A stretch of 58,811 nucleotides of DNA from Sphingomonas sp. GTDB lineage: Bacteria > Pseudomonadota > Alphaproteobacteria > Sphingomonadales > Sphingomonadaceae. Location of the stretch: NCBI RefSeq assembly GCF_029239295.1, contig NZ_JAQZBC010000008.1:1-58811 (forward strand). The letters are read 5' to 3'. This document shows, piece by piece, positions 27,021 to 35,599 of this stretch; position 1 is the stretch's first letter, and every line of letters starts with the position of its first letter. Made by a program: the position numbers and the translations under genes. Below the pieces are notes generated by a model that saw only the letters and a program-made list of their open reading frames with translations, did no database searches and was not told the origin of the DNA.

Positions 27021-28087
27021 CGCAGCTTCAACGTCGACAGGCCGGCAAGCGCCAGCACGAGGCTGATGATCCAGAAGCGGATCACGACGGTCGGCTCGCT
27101 CCAGCCGAGTTGTTCGAAATGGTGGTGGATCGGCGCCATGCGGAACACGCGCCGGCCGGTGCGCTTGTACCAGAACACCTGGATGATGACGCTCATCGCC
27201 TCGACCACGAAGAGGCCGCCGATGATGCCGAGGACGATTTCGTGATGCGCCACCACCGCAATGGTGCCGAGCGCCCCGCCCAATGCGAGACTGCCGGTGT
27301 CCCCCATGAAGACCGCAGCCGGCGGCGCATTGTACCAGAGGAAGGCCAGGCCGGCACCGATCATCGCGCCGCAGAAGATGGCGAGATCGCCAGCCCGCGC
27401 GACATGCGGGATGCCGAGGTAGTCGGCGAACTTCACGTTGCCGACGAGATAAACGATCAGCATGAACGCCACCGAGGCGATGATCACCGGCATGGTCGCC
27501 AGCCCGTCGAGCCCGTCGGTCAGGTTCACCGCATTGCCGAAGGCAACGATGGTGAAGGCAGCAAAGACAGGGAACAGCCAGCCCAGTTCCAGATACATGC
27601 CATTGGTGAACGGCAGGAACAGCTGAGTCCCATTCTCATAGCTGATGATCCAGGCAGCGATGCCGGCAATGCCAAACTCCAGCAGCAGGCGAACGCGCCC
27701 CGGGACACCGGCAGTGCTCGCCTTTCGCACCTTGTCGTAATCGTCGAGGAAGCCGATCGCGCCAAAGCCCAGCGTGACGAACAGGCAGGACCAGACGAAC
27801 GGATTGCGCAGGTCCATCCAGATCAGGATCGACAGCGCGAGGCTGGTCAGGATCATCAGGCCGCCCATCGTGGGCGTGCCGCGCTTGGCGAGGTGAGTCT
27901 GCGGCCCGTCGGCGCGGATCGGCTGGCCCTTGCCCTGCCGCACACGAAGCCAGCCGATGAACCGCGGCCCGATAATTAGGCCGATGAACAGCGCGGTCGC
28001 GATCGCACCGCCAGTGCGGAACGACAGATAGCGGATGAGGTTGAAAACACCCGGGAATCCGAGCTGCTCGGCGATCCAGTACAACAC
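27017..28087 (-). CDS. mraY: Phospho-N-acetylmuramoyl-pentapeptide-transferase
   Basis: The product is 356 aa with about ten transmembrane segments. [25 protein letters not shown] (the Asp pair) and [10 protein letters not shown] are the catalytic MraY motifs, and the last part carries [17 protein letters not shown]. It transfers phospho-MurNAc-pentapeptide to undecaprenyl phosphate, making lipid I. The start is a GTG at 28087 sharing one base with the murF TAG stop. Confidence 0.97.
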   Translation of the reverse strand: MLYWIAEQLGFPGVFNLIRYLSFRTGGAIATALFIGLIIGPRFIGWLRVRQGKGQPIRADGPQTHLAKRGTPTMGGLMILTSLALSILIWMDLRNPFVWSCLFVTLGFGAIGFLDDYDKVRKASTAGVPGRVRLLLEFGIAGIAAWIISYENGTQLFLPFTNGMYLELGWLFPVFAAFTIVAFGNAVNLTDGLDGLATMPVIIASVAFMLIVYLVGNVKFADYLGIPHVARAGDLAIFCGAMIGAGLAFLWYNAPPAAVFMGDTGSLALGGALGTIAVVAHHEIVLGIIGGLFVVEAMSVIIQVFWYKRTGRRVFRMAPIHHHFEQLGWSEPTVVIRFWIISLVLALAGLSTLKLR

Positions 28088-29460
28088 TATGCCATGCCCC
28101 CGGCGAGTGCCGCGACGACCCGCGACAGCCCGACTCCGTTCGATCCCTTGACGAGTACCGCGTCGCCCGGCGCGAGCATTCCGGGAAGAACCTCAAGCGC
28201 CGCTGCGGCGGTGGGCACATGGACGAATTTGACCCGGCCCTCAAGCGCTTGTGCGAGCGGCGCCATCGCTTCGCCGACCAGCAGCGCCGCTTCGACGCGG
28301 GCTGCCTCGATCGGGGTGGCGAGCGCCTGATGATAGGTCGCGGAGCCCGCGCCCAGTTCCCGCATCTCGCCAAGAACCGCGACATGCCGCCCAGGCTCGT
28401 TCGCCAGCACCGCGAGCGTCGCCGCCATCGAAGCAGGGTTGGCGTTGTAGCTTTCGTCGATCACCACAGCCTCGCCGCCGGCGATCGGCGCCAGCACCCG
28501 CGCGCCCCGGCCGGGCAAAGCGCCCAATTCCGCAAGCGCCAGCCCGGCGAGCCCGAGATCACCGCCGGCGGCATCAACCGCAGCAAGCACCGCCAGCGCG
28601 TTGGACACCCAATGCGCGCCTGGCTGACCGATGGTCAGGCTGAGTTCCCGGTCGCCCACCTTTGCGGTGATGAAGGTACCGCCCGTGCGCAGCGTCATCG
28701 TTTCGATCGGATGCACATCGGCTTGGCGATCGGTGCCGAAGGTGACGATCCGGCCGGCATAAGGCCGTGCGGCCGCGATCAGGCGATCACGATGCGGGCT
28801 GTCGTACGGCACGATGGCGATGCCGCCGGGCTCCAGCCCCTGGAAGATCTCGCCCTTGGCATCGGCAATCGCGCTCTCGTCCGGAAAGAACTCCGTGTGC
28901 GCCGGCGCAATGGTGGTGATGAGCGCAACGTGCGGGCGCACCAGGGTGGTGAGATGAGCGAGTTCACCCGGGTGGTTCATGCCCATTTCAAGCACGCCAA
29001 AGTGGGTCGCAGCGGGCATCCGAGCGAGGCTCAAGGGAACGCCGGTGTGGTTGTTGTAGCTTTTGACCGAGCGATGGGCCTGCCCCGGCTCGCCGCGGTC
29101 CAGCGCTGCGAACAGCGCCTCCTTGGTCGAGGTCTTCCCGACCGATCCGGTTACGCCGATGACGCGCGCCGAGGTGCGCGCGCGGGCAGCGCGCGCCAGA
29201 TCCTCGAGCGCGGCAAAGGTATCCGGCACCTGGACATGCGGGTGATCGGTTGGCGCGGAGACGATGGCGCCTGCCGCGCCCTGGGCGAAAGCCTGATCCA
29301 GGAAGCGATGCCCATCGGTTGCCTCGCCTGCCAGCGCGACAAAGAGGTCGCCGCGGCCAACCTCACGCGAATCGAACGCGATCCCGCCGGCCTTGAAGTT
29401 GCCGGACGCTTCGCCCCCGGTGGCGGCGGCGATTTCGTTAGAAGTCCAAAGAGAGTCCAT
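28087..29460 (-). CDS. murF: UDP-N-acetylmuramoyl-tripeptide--D-alanyl-D-alanine ligase
   Basis: The product is 457 aa. The N-terminal substrate domain contains [15 protein letters not shown]. The P-loop is [33 protein letters not shown] and [20 protein letters not shown] are MurF motifs. It joins D-Ala-D-Ala, made by Ddl of the same cluster, to the tripeptide. The ATG is at 29460. Unlike its neighbours it does not overlap the preceding gene, because a 77-nt gap with a hairpin and a small ORF lie between it and murE. Confidence 0.97.
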   Translation of the reverse strand: MDSLWTSNEIAAATGGEASGNFKAGGIAFDSREVGRGDLFVALAGEATDGHRFLDQAFAQGAAGAIVSAPTDHPHVQVPDTFAALEDLARAARARTSARVIGVTGSVGKTSTKEALFAALDRGEPGQAHRSVKSYNNHTGVPLSLARMPAATHFGVLEMGMNHPGELAHLTTLVRPHVALITTIAPAHTEFFPDESAIADAKGEIFQGLEPGGIAIVPYDSPHRDRLIAAARPYAGRIVTFGTDRQADVHPIETMTLRTGGTFITAKVGDRELSLTIGQPGAHWVSNALAVLAAVDAAGGDLGLAGLALAELGALPGRGARVLAPIAGGEAVVIDESYNANPASMAATLAVLANEPGRHVAVLGEMRELGAGSATYHQALATPIEAARVEAALLVGEAMAPLAQALEGRVKFVHVPTAAAALEVLPGMLAPGDAVLVKGSNGVGLSRVVAALAGGMA

Positions 29461-29490
29461 GCGGCCCTATACCACCGGGAATGCGCCGGT

Positions 29491-29507
29491 CGCGCGAAGA
29501 TCGCGCG
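29491..29507 (-). promoter_or_regulatory. Hairpin in the murF leader
   Basis: CGCGCGA and TCGCGCG (29491-29497 with 29501-29507) form a perfect 7-bp stem with a 3-nt loop. It sits about 30 nt upstream of the murF ATG and about 30 nt downstream of the small ORF stop. It could slow ribosomes or polymerase, or simply be GC-rich chance. Confidence 0.4.
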
Positions 29508-29537
29508 GGCCGCGTGCCAGACGGGAAAAGGCGGGCG

Positions 29538-29666
29538 TCAACGCAGCCCGCTGACAGCGTCGCCGGTGACCAGTTCGTAGCGGACCCCCAGCTTCCGCCG
29601 CTCACGAGGCGGCTTCGCACCGTCGGCAACAACAGGTTTGGACGGAACCACGAACTTACGCTTCAC
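29538..29666 (-). CDS. Candidate small protein gene (42 aa) between murE and murF
   Basis: Between murE and murF lies an uninterrupted 42-codon frame with a GTG start at 29666 and a TGA at 29538-29540. A strong Shine-Dalgarno, AGGGAGG, ends 6 nt before the GTG. The frame overlaps the murE 3' end by 11 nt, in line with the coupled layout of the cluster. The product is hydrophilic and strongly basic (it begins MKRKFVVPSKPVVADGAKPP, then contains RERRK and ends in SGLR), with no membrane helix or signal peptide. Its third codon positions are about 70% G/C, a little below its neighbours. I do not recognise a family. It could be a real small protein, a leader peptide controlling murF, or a chance frame. 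Confidence 0.5.
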   Translation of the reverse strand: MKRKFVVPSKPVVADGAKPPRERRKLGVRYELVTGDAVSGLR

Positions 29667-31077
29667 CGGCAACCTCCCTGGCTACAGTCACGTCGTCGAA
29701 CGGCAGGACGAGATCACCGACGATCTGCCCCTGCTCATGCCCCTTGCCCGCGATGAGGACGATGTCATCCGCCGTCGCCATCGCGATTGCCTGCCGGATT
29801 GCGCCGCGGCGATCGCCATGTTCGATCGCGTCGGGCGCCCCCTTCAGAATGTCGGACCGGATAGCGGCTGGCTGTTCGCTGCGCGGATTGTCGTCGGTGA
29901 CGATGACCACATCGGCATGCGCCGCCGCAATCTCGCCCATCGGCTCCCGCTTGCCTTGATCGCGATCACCGCCGGCGCCTAACACCAGGATCAACCGACC
30001 GGCGACGTGCGGGCGCAACGCCGCGATCGCGGCCTCCAGCGCGTCGGGGGTATGCGCGTAGTCAACGTATACCGGCGCACCGGCGGGTGAGATCACGGCA
30101 CGCTCCAGACGGCCGCGGACCGGCTGAAGCCTGCCTAGCCCGGCGATCGTTCTCGCGACGTCGCCACCAGTGGCGATGACGAGACCAGCGGCGATCAGCG
30201 CATTCGCCGCCTGATACGCGCCGATCAACGGCAGCGTTACGCGATGCTCCTGGTCCCCGGCTGCAATGACAAGCCCCTGTCCAAGCAAGGTCGGATCGCG
30301 GCTGACGAGCCGCAGATCATCGCCATGTTCGCCCACGGTGATGAGGCGATTGCGCCGCTGCCGCGCCAGATCGATCACGCGTTCGGCATGGGGATCATCG
30401 ACCCAAACCACCGCCGTGCCGTCAGGCGCCAGCACCTCGGAGAAGAGGCGCAGCTTGGCGGTGAAATAGGCCGCCATGTCGCCATGATAATCGAGGTGAT
30501 CGCGCGACAGGTTGGTAAAGGCTGCGGCGGAGACGCGAAGCCCGTCTGTGCGATATTGCGTCAGCCCGTGGCTAGATGCTTCGAAGGCGAGGTGGGTGAC
30601 GCCTTCACGCGCGAGGCCAGCGACATTGGACAGGAAAGTGACCACGTCCGGGGTGGTGAGGCCAGTGTTCACCTGATCGGCGGCAGTGGTGACGCCGAGC
30701 GTGCCGATGGATGCGGCGTGACGCCCCGCCATGCGCCACAGCTGACGGGTCAGTTCCACCGTGGATGTCTTGCCGTTCGTACCAGTGACGGCGACGGTCG
30801 TTTCGGGGAAGGGCGCGAAGAAGCGTGCCGCCAGCGCTGCGAAACGGGCGCGGGGGTTGTCGTCCGCGATATGGACGGCGCCTTCGACCACCGCCTCGTG
30901 GCGCGCCACGACGGCAATCGCACCGGAGGCGATCGCCGCCGGGATGAAATCCTCACCATTCACCCGTGCGCCCTCAAATGCACCGAAGATGGTGCCCGGC
31001 GCGACCTTGCGATGGTCGATCGCGAAACCCGTGACAGTTGCCGTTTCCGGCCCGCCGGTGAGATCGCCCAGCTTCAT
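29656..31077 (-). CDS. murE: UDP-N-acetylmuramoyl-L-alanyl-D-glutamate--2,6-diaminopimelate ligase
   Basis: The product is 473 aa. The P-loop is AVTGTNGKTSTVELTRQLW, and ASSHGLTQYR and NLSRDHLDYHGDM are family motifs. The DNPR motif (TDDNPRSEQP) selects meso-diaminopimelate over lysine, so the peptidoglycan is of the mDAP type. The ATG at 31077 overlaps the ftsI stop (ATGA). The stop is TAA at 29656-29658, inside the start region of the candidate small ORF. Confidence 0.97.
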   Translation of the reverse strand: MKLGDLTGGPETATVTGFAIDHRKVAPGTIFGAFEGARVNGEDFIPAAIASGAIAVVARHEAVVEGAVHIADDNPRARFAALAARFFAPFPETTVAVTGTNGKTSTVELTRQLWRMAGRHAASIGTLGVTTAADQVNTGLTTPDVVTFLSNVAGLAREGVTHLAFEASSHGLTQYRTDGLRVSAAAFTNLSRDHLDYHGDMAAYFTAKLRLFSEVLAPDGTAVVWVDDPHAERVIDLARQRRNRLITVGEHGDDLRLVSRDPTLLGQGLVIAAGDQEHRVTLPLIGAYQAANALIAAGLVIATGGDVARTIAGLGRLQPVRGRLERAVISPAGAPVYVDYAHTPDALEAAIAALRPHVAGRLILVLGAGGDRDQGKREPMGEIAAAHADVVIVTDDNPRSEQPAAIRSDILKGAPDAIEHGDRRGAIRQAIAMATADDIVLIAGKGHEQGQIVGDLVLPFDDVTVAREVAGEA

Positions 31078-32789
31078 TCGGCCTCAACCTTCTTGTCGCC
31101 CGGCGCGTGCCAGAGGAGCCCCTGAAGTTCGCGAACGTCGATGTCGCGCTGCGCATCTGGAATGACGCCCAGCATCGCGCCGGTGCGGCTGATCACCCGG
31201 CTGACCACCGGCGCCGCGGTATAGGCAGCAGTGGTCTGGAACAGATTGGCCTCCACCCGCTTCGGACTGTCCAACATCGTCAGCACCACATAGCGCGGTG
31301 CGTCCATCGGGAAGGCCGCCGCAAAGGTGGAGACGTTGCGGTTGCGCGCATAGCCGCCGCCCTCAGCCGCCTCCGCCGTTCCCGTCTTGCCGCCAACGCG
31401 ATAGCCCGGCGCTTCCGCCTTGCGGCCGGTGCCGTTCGTGACGATGAGCCGCAGCAACTGACGCATCCGCGCGCTGGTCGTCTCGCTGATCACGCGCCGC
31501 CCCTTGGGCGCCTTGCCCGGCTCCACCTTCAGCAGCGTGGTCGGGCGCCAGACGCCGCCGTTGACCAGCGTCGCATAAGCGTTGGCCAAGTGAAGCGGGG
31601 TCACCGCAATGCCATGGCCATAGGCCGTGGTCATGACCGTGGTGCGCGCCCAATAATGCGGCCACAGCGGACGGCCCTTCTCCACCAGTTCGATGTCGGG
31701 CTTCGTATCGAAACCCATCTTGCGGAACATCGTCTGCATCCGCTCGGCACCGATCTCATCCGCGATCCGCGCGGTTGCAATATTGGACGAATGGATCAGC
31801 GTTTCGGGGATGTTGAGCCAGCGGTTCTGCGCGTGATCGTCCTTGATGCGATAGCGGCCGACCTGAAGCGGCGCGGTAGCATCGAAGCGCCGCGAAATGT
31901 CGCTGACGACGCCAGTGTCGATTGCCGTCGCCATGGCGATCGGCTTGAATGCGGAGCCAAGCTCATAGACGCTTTGCGTCACCGTGTTCCGCAGCTGCTC
32001 GATGCCGGCCATGCCGACGCGGTTCGGATTGAACAGCGGCAGCGACACCATGGCGATAACCTCGCCTGTGTCGACATCCAGCACGACGCCAGCGGCGGCA
32101 CGCGCCTGCATGGTCGACATCGACTGGCCGAGCTCGCTCTCCATCGCGGCCTGAACGCGGCTGTCGATCGACAGCGTCACCGGCGTGCCGGACAAAGCGG
32201 GATTGAGCAGCCGCTCGTCCAGCGCGCGCTCCATGCCCAGACGCCCATGGACGGTGGGGTCGTTCTTGGTCGTCCCGATATAGCCGAGCACGTGCGCAGC
32301 CAGCGTGGATTGCGGGTAGAGCCGCTGCGTCTCGCGGTCGAAAACGATGCCCGGCTCACCGATCGCATTCACCGCCTGGACCAGTGCGGGCGAGGCCCGG
32401 CGGTTGAGGTAGGTGAAGTTCACGTCGCGCGTGATGAGCCGGTAGAAATGATGCTGGTCGCCGACATCCGGCATGAGGTCGGACAGGCGCTTCGCAATCT
32501 CGCTGCGATCACCCAGCAGCCGGCGCGGGTGAACGCCGATGGTCCAGGCGTCGATCGTGCGTGCGAGCTGTTGACCGTTGCGATCGACGATGTCACCGCG
32601 CGCCGCCGTGCTGATCGGCGCGGTGCGGCTGGGACCGCCGTCGAACGCCAGCATGGCCAGGCGGCCGATCACCAGCAAGACGCCGCCCGCGAACAGCAGC
32701 AGCAGCACCATCAGGCGCATGTGCTGCGTCGCGAGCAACGCCTGACGCTGCTCGCTGACTCGCGTGGGGCGGGTCGTGCGGGCGACCAT
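31074..32789 (-). CDS. ftsI: Peptidoglycan D,D-transpeptidase FtsI (PBP3)
   Basis: The product is about 571 aa. An N-terminal membrane anchor (LMVLLLLFAGGVLLVIGRLAML) is followed by the PBP dimerisation domain and the transpeptidase domain. The catalytic SAFK, SSN and KTGT motifs are all present. It crosslinks septal peptidoglycan with FtsW. There are two plausible starts: ATG at 32789, chosen here, and TTG at 32798, which would form a TTGA overlap with ftsL like the one seen at murD-ftsW. They differ by three residues. Confidence 0.95.
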   Translation of the reverse strand: MVARTTRPTRVSEQRQALLATQHMRLMVLLLLFAGGVLLVIGRLAMLAFDGGPSRTAPISTAARGDIVDRNGQQLARTIDAWTIGVHPRRLLGDRSEIAKRLSDLMPDVGDQHHFYRLITRDVNFTYLNRRASPALVQAVNAIGEPGIVFDRETQRLYPQSTLAAHVLGYIGTTKNDPTVHGRLGMERALDERLLNPALSGTPVTLSIDSRVQAAMESELGQSMSTMQARAAAGVVLDVDTGEVIAMVSLPLFNPNRVGMAGIEQLRNTVTQSVYELGSAFKPIAMATAIDTGVVSDISRRFDATAPLQVGRYRIKDDHAQNRWLNIPETLIHSSNIATARIADEIGAERMQTMFRKMGFDTKPDIELVEKGRPLWPHYWARTTVMTTAYGHGIAVTPLHLANAYATLVNGGVWRPTTLLKVEPGKAPKGRRVISETTSARMRQLLRLIVTNGTGRKAEAPGYRVGGKTGTAEAAEGGGYARNRNVSTFAAAFPMDAPRYVVLTMLDSPKRVEANLFQTTAAYTAAPVVSRVISRTGAMLGVIPDAQRDIDVRELQGLLWHAPGDKKVEAE

Positions 32790-32794
32790 GGTGT

Positions 32795-33460
32795 TCAACG
32801 CAGGCGACCCCGCTCCGACCGTGCACCGCTCATCAGGTCGCCGAGCGTGGAATCGCTCAGCAACGACTTGTCGAGCATGGCTACCGCATGCGCCTTCCGT
32901 AGCGAACCCGTCGAGCTATCCGCTGCACGCACCACCGCCGCCTTGGCGAGGCGTGGCTCGGCCACCGGCTCGGTCACGGCCGACGCCACCTTGACGGTAG
33001 TCGTGCGCGGCGCGGGCGCCTTGGCCGCCACCTGGACCGTCGCCGGCTGGGTCGCGGCAGGAACCGTGAGCACGGCGGGGGGTGCGAATTCGGCGGGGCT
33101 TGCCGGGACGATCAACTGTGCGGTCTGGATCGCGCCACCAGCGGCACCAGGCATGCCGACACCGGGCCGGAAGCTGATCGCGGCAAGCTGCGCCTCGTCC
33201 TTCACGAACTGCCCAGCGGTCGGGGCGACGAGCGCAAGGGTGTTGCCGTTCCAGCGTTCGAGCTGGGCAAGGTTCGACCGCACGTCGAACTCAGTTTCCA
33301 GCGATCGGATCTCACGCTCTGCCGCGCTGATCTTGGCGTCGATCTGGGCCAGGCGTTTCCGCTCGGCCGCCACCTGCAGGCTCACCAGATAAAAGCTCAG
33401 CGAGACGATCACCACGCCGCTGAACCAACCCAGTCCCTTCAATCGATAGGACGCCGTCAT
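32795..33460 (-). CDS. ftsL: Cell division protein FtsL-like, with long periplasmic tail
   Basis: The product is 221 aa. A short cytoplasmic N-terminus and one membrane helix ([19 protein letters not shown]) lead into a coiled coil ([20 protein letters not shown], then [18 protein letters not shown]), as expected for FtsL. Its place between rsmH and ftsI is the standard ftsL position. About 100 further residues, rich in Ala, Pro and Val, follow the coiled coil, so the protein is about twice the usual FtsL length. FtsL forms the FtsQLB complex that activates FtsWI. The ATG at 33460 overlaps the rsmH stop. Confidence 0.88.
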   Translation of the reverse strand: MTASYRLKGLGWFSGVVIVSLSFYLVSLQVAAERKRLAQIDAKISAAEREIRSLETEFDVRSNLAQLERWNGNTLALVAPTAGQFVKDEAQLAAISFRPGVGMPGAAGGAIQTAQLIVPASPAEFAPPAVLTVPAATQPATVQVAAKAPAPRTTTVKVASAVTEPVAEPRLAKAAVVRAADSSTGSLRKAHAVAMLDKSLLSDSTLGDLMSGARSERGRLR

Positions 33461-34449
33461 TCACTTTCCTCCACGCGCAGCCCGCCCGCCGCATTCTGCC
33501 CCTGGTCACCCCACGCCGGCGCGGTTGTCCGCCGCGCCGTCCGCAATGTCGCGGAGCGCGCGCGCGGATTGCGCGCCACCTCCGCCGCACCGGCGCGCAC
33601 TGCGCGCCCTACGATCTCGAAAGTCGGTGCCCGCGCGTCGGCGACGGCAGGGCGATGGCGCGATCCCGCCGGCGTCGCCCCGCTACGCTCGCGCAGGAAC
33701 CGCTTGATCATCCGATCCTCGAGCGAATGAAAGCTAACCACGGCGAGCCGCCCGCCGGGTGCGAGCACCCGTTCGGCCGCTTCCAGCCCGGCCGCCAGTT
33801 CGTCGAGCTCACGATTGATGTGGATGCGCACCGCCTGGAACGCGCGGGTGGCCGGATCCTTCTTGTCATGCGGGCGATGGCCCAGCGCCTTGCGCACCAC
33901 ACGGGCGAAATCACCCGTGGTGGCCAGCGGGCGCGCCGCGACGATCGCGCGTGCCACGCGGCGCGACTTCGGTTCCTCACCATAGCGCCACAGGACGTTG
34001 GCGATATCTTCCTCTTCGGCGGTGTTCAGGAAGTCGGCCGCGCTTTCGCCCTCCTGGCTCATGCGCATGTCGAGCGGGCCATCCTGCTGGAACGAGAAGC
34101 CGCGCTCCGCCTGATCGAGATGCATGGAGGAGACGCCGATATCCATCGTCACGCCATCAACCGGAACGGCGCCGCGTGCCGCAAGCTCGCGATCGAGGCG
34201 CGAGAACTCTGCCGGCACCAGCGTCAGGCCGGGCTCGGCCTGCTCCAGGGCGCGGCCGGCGGCGATCGCATCGGGATCCCGATCGAAGGCGAAGACGTGA
34301 ACGCCTGCACCCAGCAGGGCACGGGTGTAACCGCCGGCACCAAAAGTGGCATCAACCATGGTCTCGCCGCGCTCGGGGGCAAGCGCGGCGAGAACTTCGT
34401 CGAGCAGCACCGGAACATGCGGTGCGTCGGCGTCTGAGCGGGAAGTCAC
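33457..34449 (-). CDS. rsmH: 16S rRNA (cytosine(1402)-N(4))-methyltransferase
   Basis: The product is 330 aa. [33 protein letters not shown] (SAM-binding), [18 protein letters not shown] and [14 protein letters not shown] are the MraW/RsmH signatures. It methylates N4 of C1402 in the ribosomal P site. The GTG at 34449 lies in a GTGA overlap with the mraZ stop, so it is coupled to the cluster regulator. The C-terminus is Arg-rich. Confidence 0.96.
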   Translation of the reverse strand: MTSRSDADAPHVPVLLDEVLAALAPERGETMVDATFGAGGYTRALLGAGVHVFAFDRDPDAIAAGRALEQAEPGLTLVPAEFSRLDRELAARGAVPVDGVTMDIGVSSMHLDQAERGFSFQQDGPLDMRMSQEGESAADFLNTAEEEDIANVLWRYGEEPKSRRVARAIVAARPLATTGDFARVVRKALGHRPHDKKDPATRAFQAVRIHINRELDELAAGLEAAERVLAPGGRLAVVSFHSLEDRMIKRFLRERSGATPAGSRHRPAVADARAPTFEIVGRAVRAGAAEVARNPRARSATLRTARRTTAPAWGDQGQNAAGGLRVEESE

Positions 34450-34949
34450 AGCGTGATCCCCTTGTCACGGCACAGGATCGTTGCGTGGCGCTTGGCCATC
34501 TCATCGACGCCGTCATGGGCGATCAGCGTGCGCGGATCCCAGATCATGAAGCTTTCGTAATCCCCCAGGAAGAAGGCGACGTCGGTGATGCCGGCGAGCT
34601 CACGCTCGACTGCGGGAAGGATGAAGCGTCCGCTGCCATCGAACGGCACCGGCTCCACCGAAGCGCCCCGCATACGGGGAGCGTAGAATTCCGCCGAGCC
34701 GGTACGAATGCCTGATTCGGCCTGACGCTGAATCAGCTGGTTCTTGGCGTGTTCGACATAGCCACGGTCGTGCGCGATCAGGCACGGAAAGTCAGGATGA
34801 ACGCCGACGAGGACGGTGCCGCCGTCCTTGCCATCGGGACGCGGAGCATTCTGAGCGAGAGCGGCCCTCAGGGTGTTGGGAATCGCGACCCGGCCCTTGT
34901 CATCGACAAGACCGACCCCCTTCCCAAGATAGTCCACCCGTTCCGACAC
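34446..34949 (-). CDS. mraZ: Transcriptional regulator MraZ
   Basis: The product is 167 aa with two AbrB-like SpoVT halves. The first carries [17 protein letters not shown] and the second [18 protein letters not shown], matching the MraZ DxxGR pairs. MraZ forms ring-shaped oligomers and binds repeated DNA elements upstream of its own gene to control the dcw operon. The frame is open to a TTG at 34964, but the GTG at 34949 (VSERVDYLG) has GAGG 5 nt upstream and gives the expected length. It is the first gene of the cluster. Confidence 0.93.
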   Translation of the reverse strand: MSERVDYLGKGVGLVDDKGRVAIPNTLRAALAQNAPRPDGKDGGTVLVGVHPDFPCLIAHDRGYVEHAKNQLIQRQAESGIRTGSAEFYAPRMRGASVEPVPFDGSGRFILPAVERELAGITDVAFFLGDYESFMIWDPRTLIAHDGVDEMAKRHATILCRDKGITL

Positions 34950-35075
34950 GCCCACCTCGCACAAGGCGCGCAGGAGTTCTCGCCCCGAAAAACGGCCCAG
35001 CCGTCATCGGTTGTCACTTTTTATCAAGCAACAGCGGTCCTGCCCCTCTGTCGCTTACTGAAGTATCAGCGACGG

Positions 35076-35115
35076 TCGGGGATGGGAAGGGAAAATCGGG
35101 GAATATCGGGGAAAG
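35076..35115. promoter_or_regulatory. 10-bp-periodic GGGGA repeats, candidate MraZ operator
   Basis: Four consecutive 10-bp units begin at 35076, 35086, 35096 and 35106. Three start TCGGGGA and the second is the weaker GAAGGGA. G-rich direct repeats at 10-bp spacing, on one DNA face and upstream of mraZ, match the general design of known MraZ operators, which have a TGGG-like core in E. coli. The array lies about 130-165 bp upstream of the mraZ start. Confidence 0.6.
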
Positions 35116-35165
35116 AACCTAGCTCGGCGGGAAGATGAGGCTCCCGCCCGACCAAATGAAAGAAT

Positions 35166-35180
35166 GTTCACGACACGTTC
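35166..35180. promoter_or_regulatory. LexA-box-like motif upstream of the dcw cluster
   Basis: GTTC-ACGACAC-GTTC is an exact match to the alphaproteobacterial SOS box GTTC-N7-GTTC. It lies about 217 bp upstream of mraZ and downstream of the preceding reverse-strand gene. An 8-base match is expected once or twice by chance in a window this size, so its function is uncertain. Confidence 0.35.
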
Positions 35181-35258
35181 CCGGCGCAACGATCGGCCGC
35201 CGGACAGACTCGGTAGTTTGTGGGGATGCGTCCCCGAATTTCCCGGGATGGCGCGGGA

Positions 35259-35549
35259 TCACGGCCGCGGTTCCGCAGGCGCGCGCCCGGTTTCGGTCGC
35301 GCTGGGGGCGACGCCGAGCTGGGCAAGCGGCTCATTGTCGTCATCGGGAACGGCGGGCGCGGCCACATTGGCGGGGCTGGTGGTGTTCGCCACTTCCTCT
35401 ACCCGCGGGGCGGCGACAACCGGCTGTTCACGCGAGGCGGCATTGAAGAGCGCACTCGCCAACCCGATCAGCAGGACCACGGCGGCGAGCCCAACCATGC
35501 CGACCCGGACACGTTGCATCGCCTGGCTGGGGGGAACAGCACGCTTCAT
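35259..35549 (-). CDS. Small single-pass membrane protein of unknown function
   Basis: From the ATG at 35549 the product is 96 aa. A basic start (MKRAVPPSQAMQRVRV) is followed by one hydrophobic helix (GMVGLAAVVLLIGLASALF) and a disordered acidic/Pro-rich periplasmic tail. I recognise no functional domain. An upstream TTG at 35603 would create a TTGA overlap with the cysK stop and add 18 residues, so cotranscription with cysK is likely in either case. Confidence 0.65.
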   Translation of the reverse strand: MKRAVPPSQAMQRVRVGMVGLAAVVLLIGLASALFNAASREQPVVAAPRVEEVANTTSPANVAAPAVPDDDNEPLAQLGVAPSATETGRAPAEPRP

Positions 35550-35599
35550 TTCACCGCGCGACTCTAACGACGTGTCGCGCGCTTGTCGAATTCGGGAAG

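Larger units (their letters stand above)
34950..35258 (-). other. Intergenic region upstream of mraZ (about 310 bp)
   Basis: I see no credible gene here on either strand. It holds the GGGGA repeat array (35076-35115), an imperfect inverted repeat around 35125-35151, a LexA-like motif (35166-35180) and a GANTC (CcrM) site at 35207-35211. The dcw promoter must lie here, but I cannot pick convincing -35/-10 boxes by eye. Confidence 0.6.

Noticed and set aside
35135..35446. Open frame on + in the mraZ upstream region
   Set aside because: It is Arg/Pro-rich with no motif and lies opposite the reverse-strand membrane protein gene. The regulatory repeats are a better explanation of the conserved-looking DNA.
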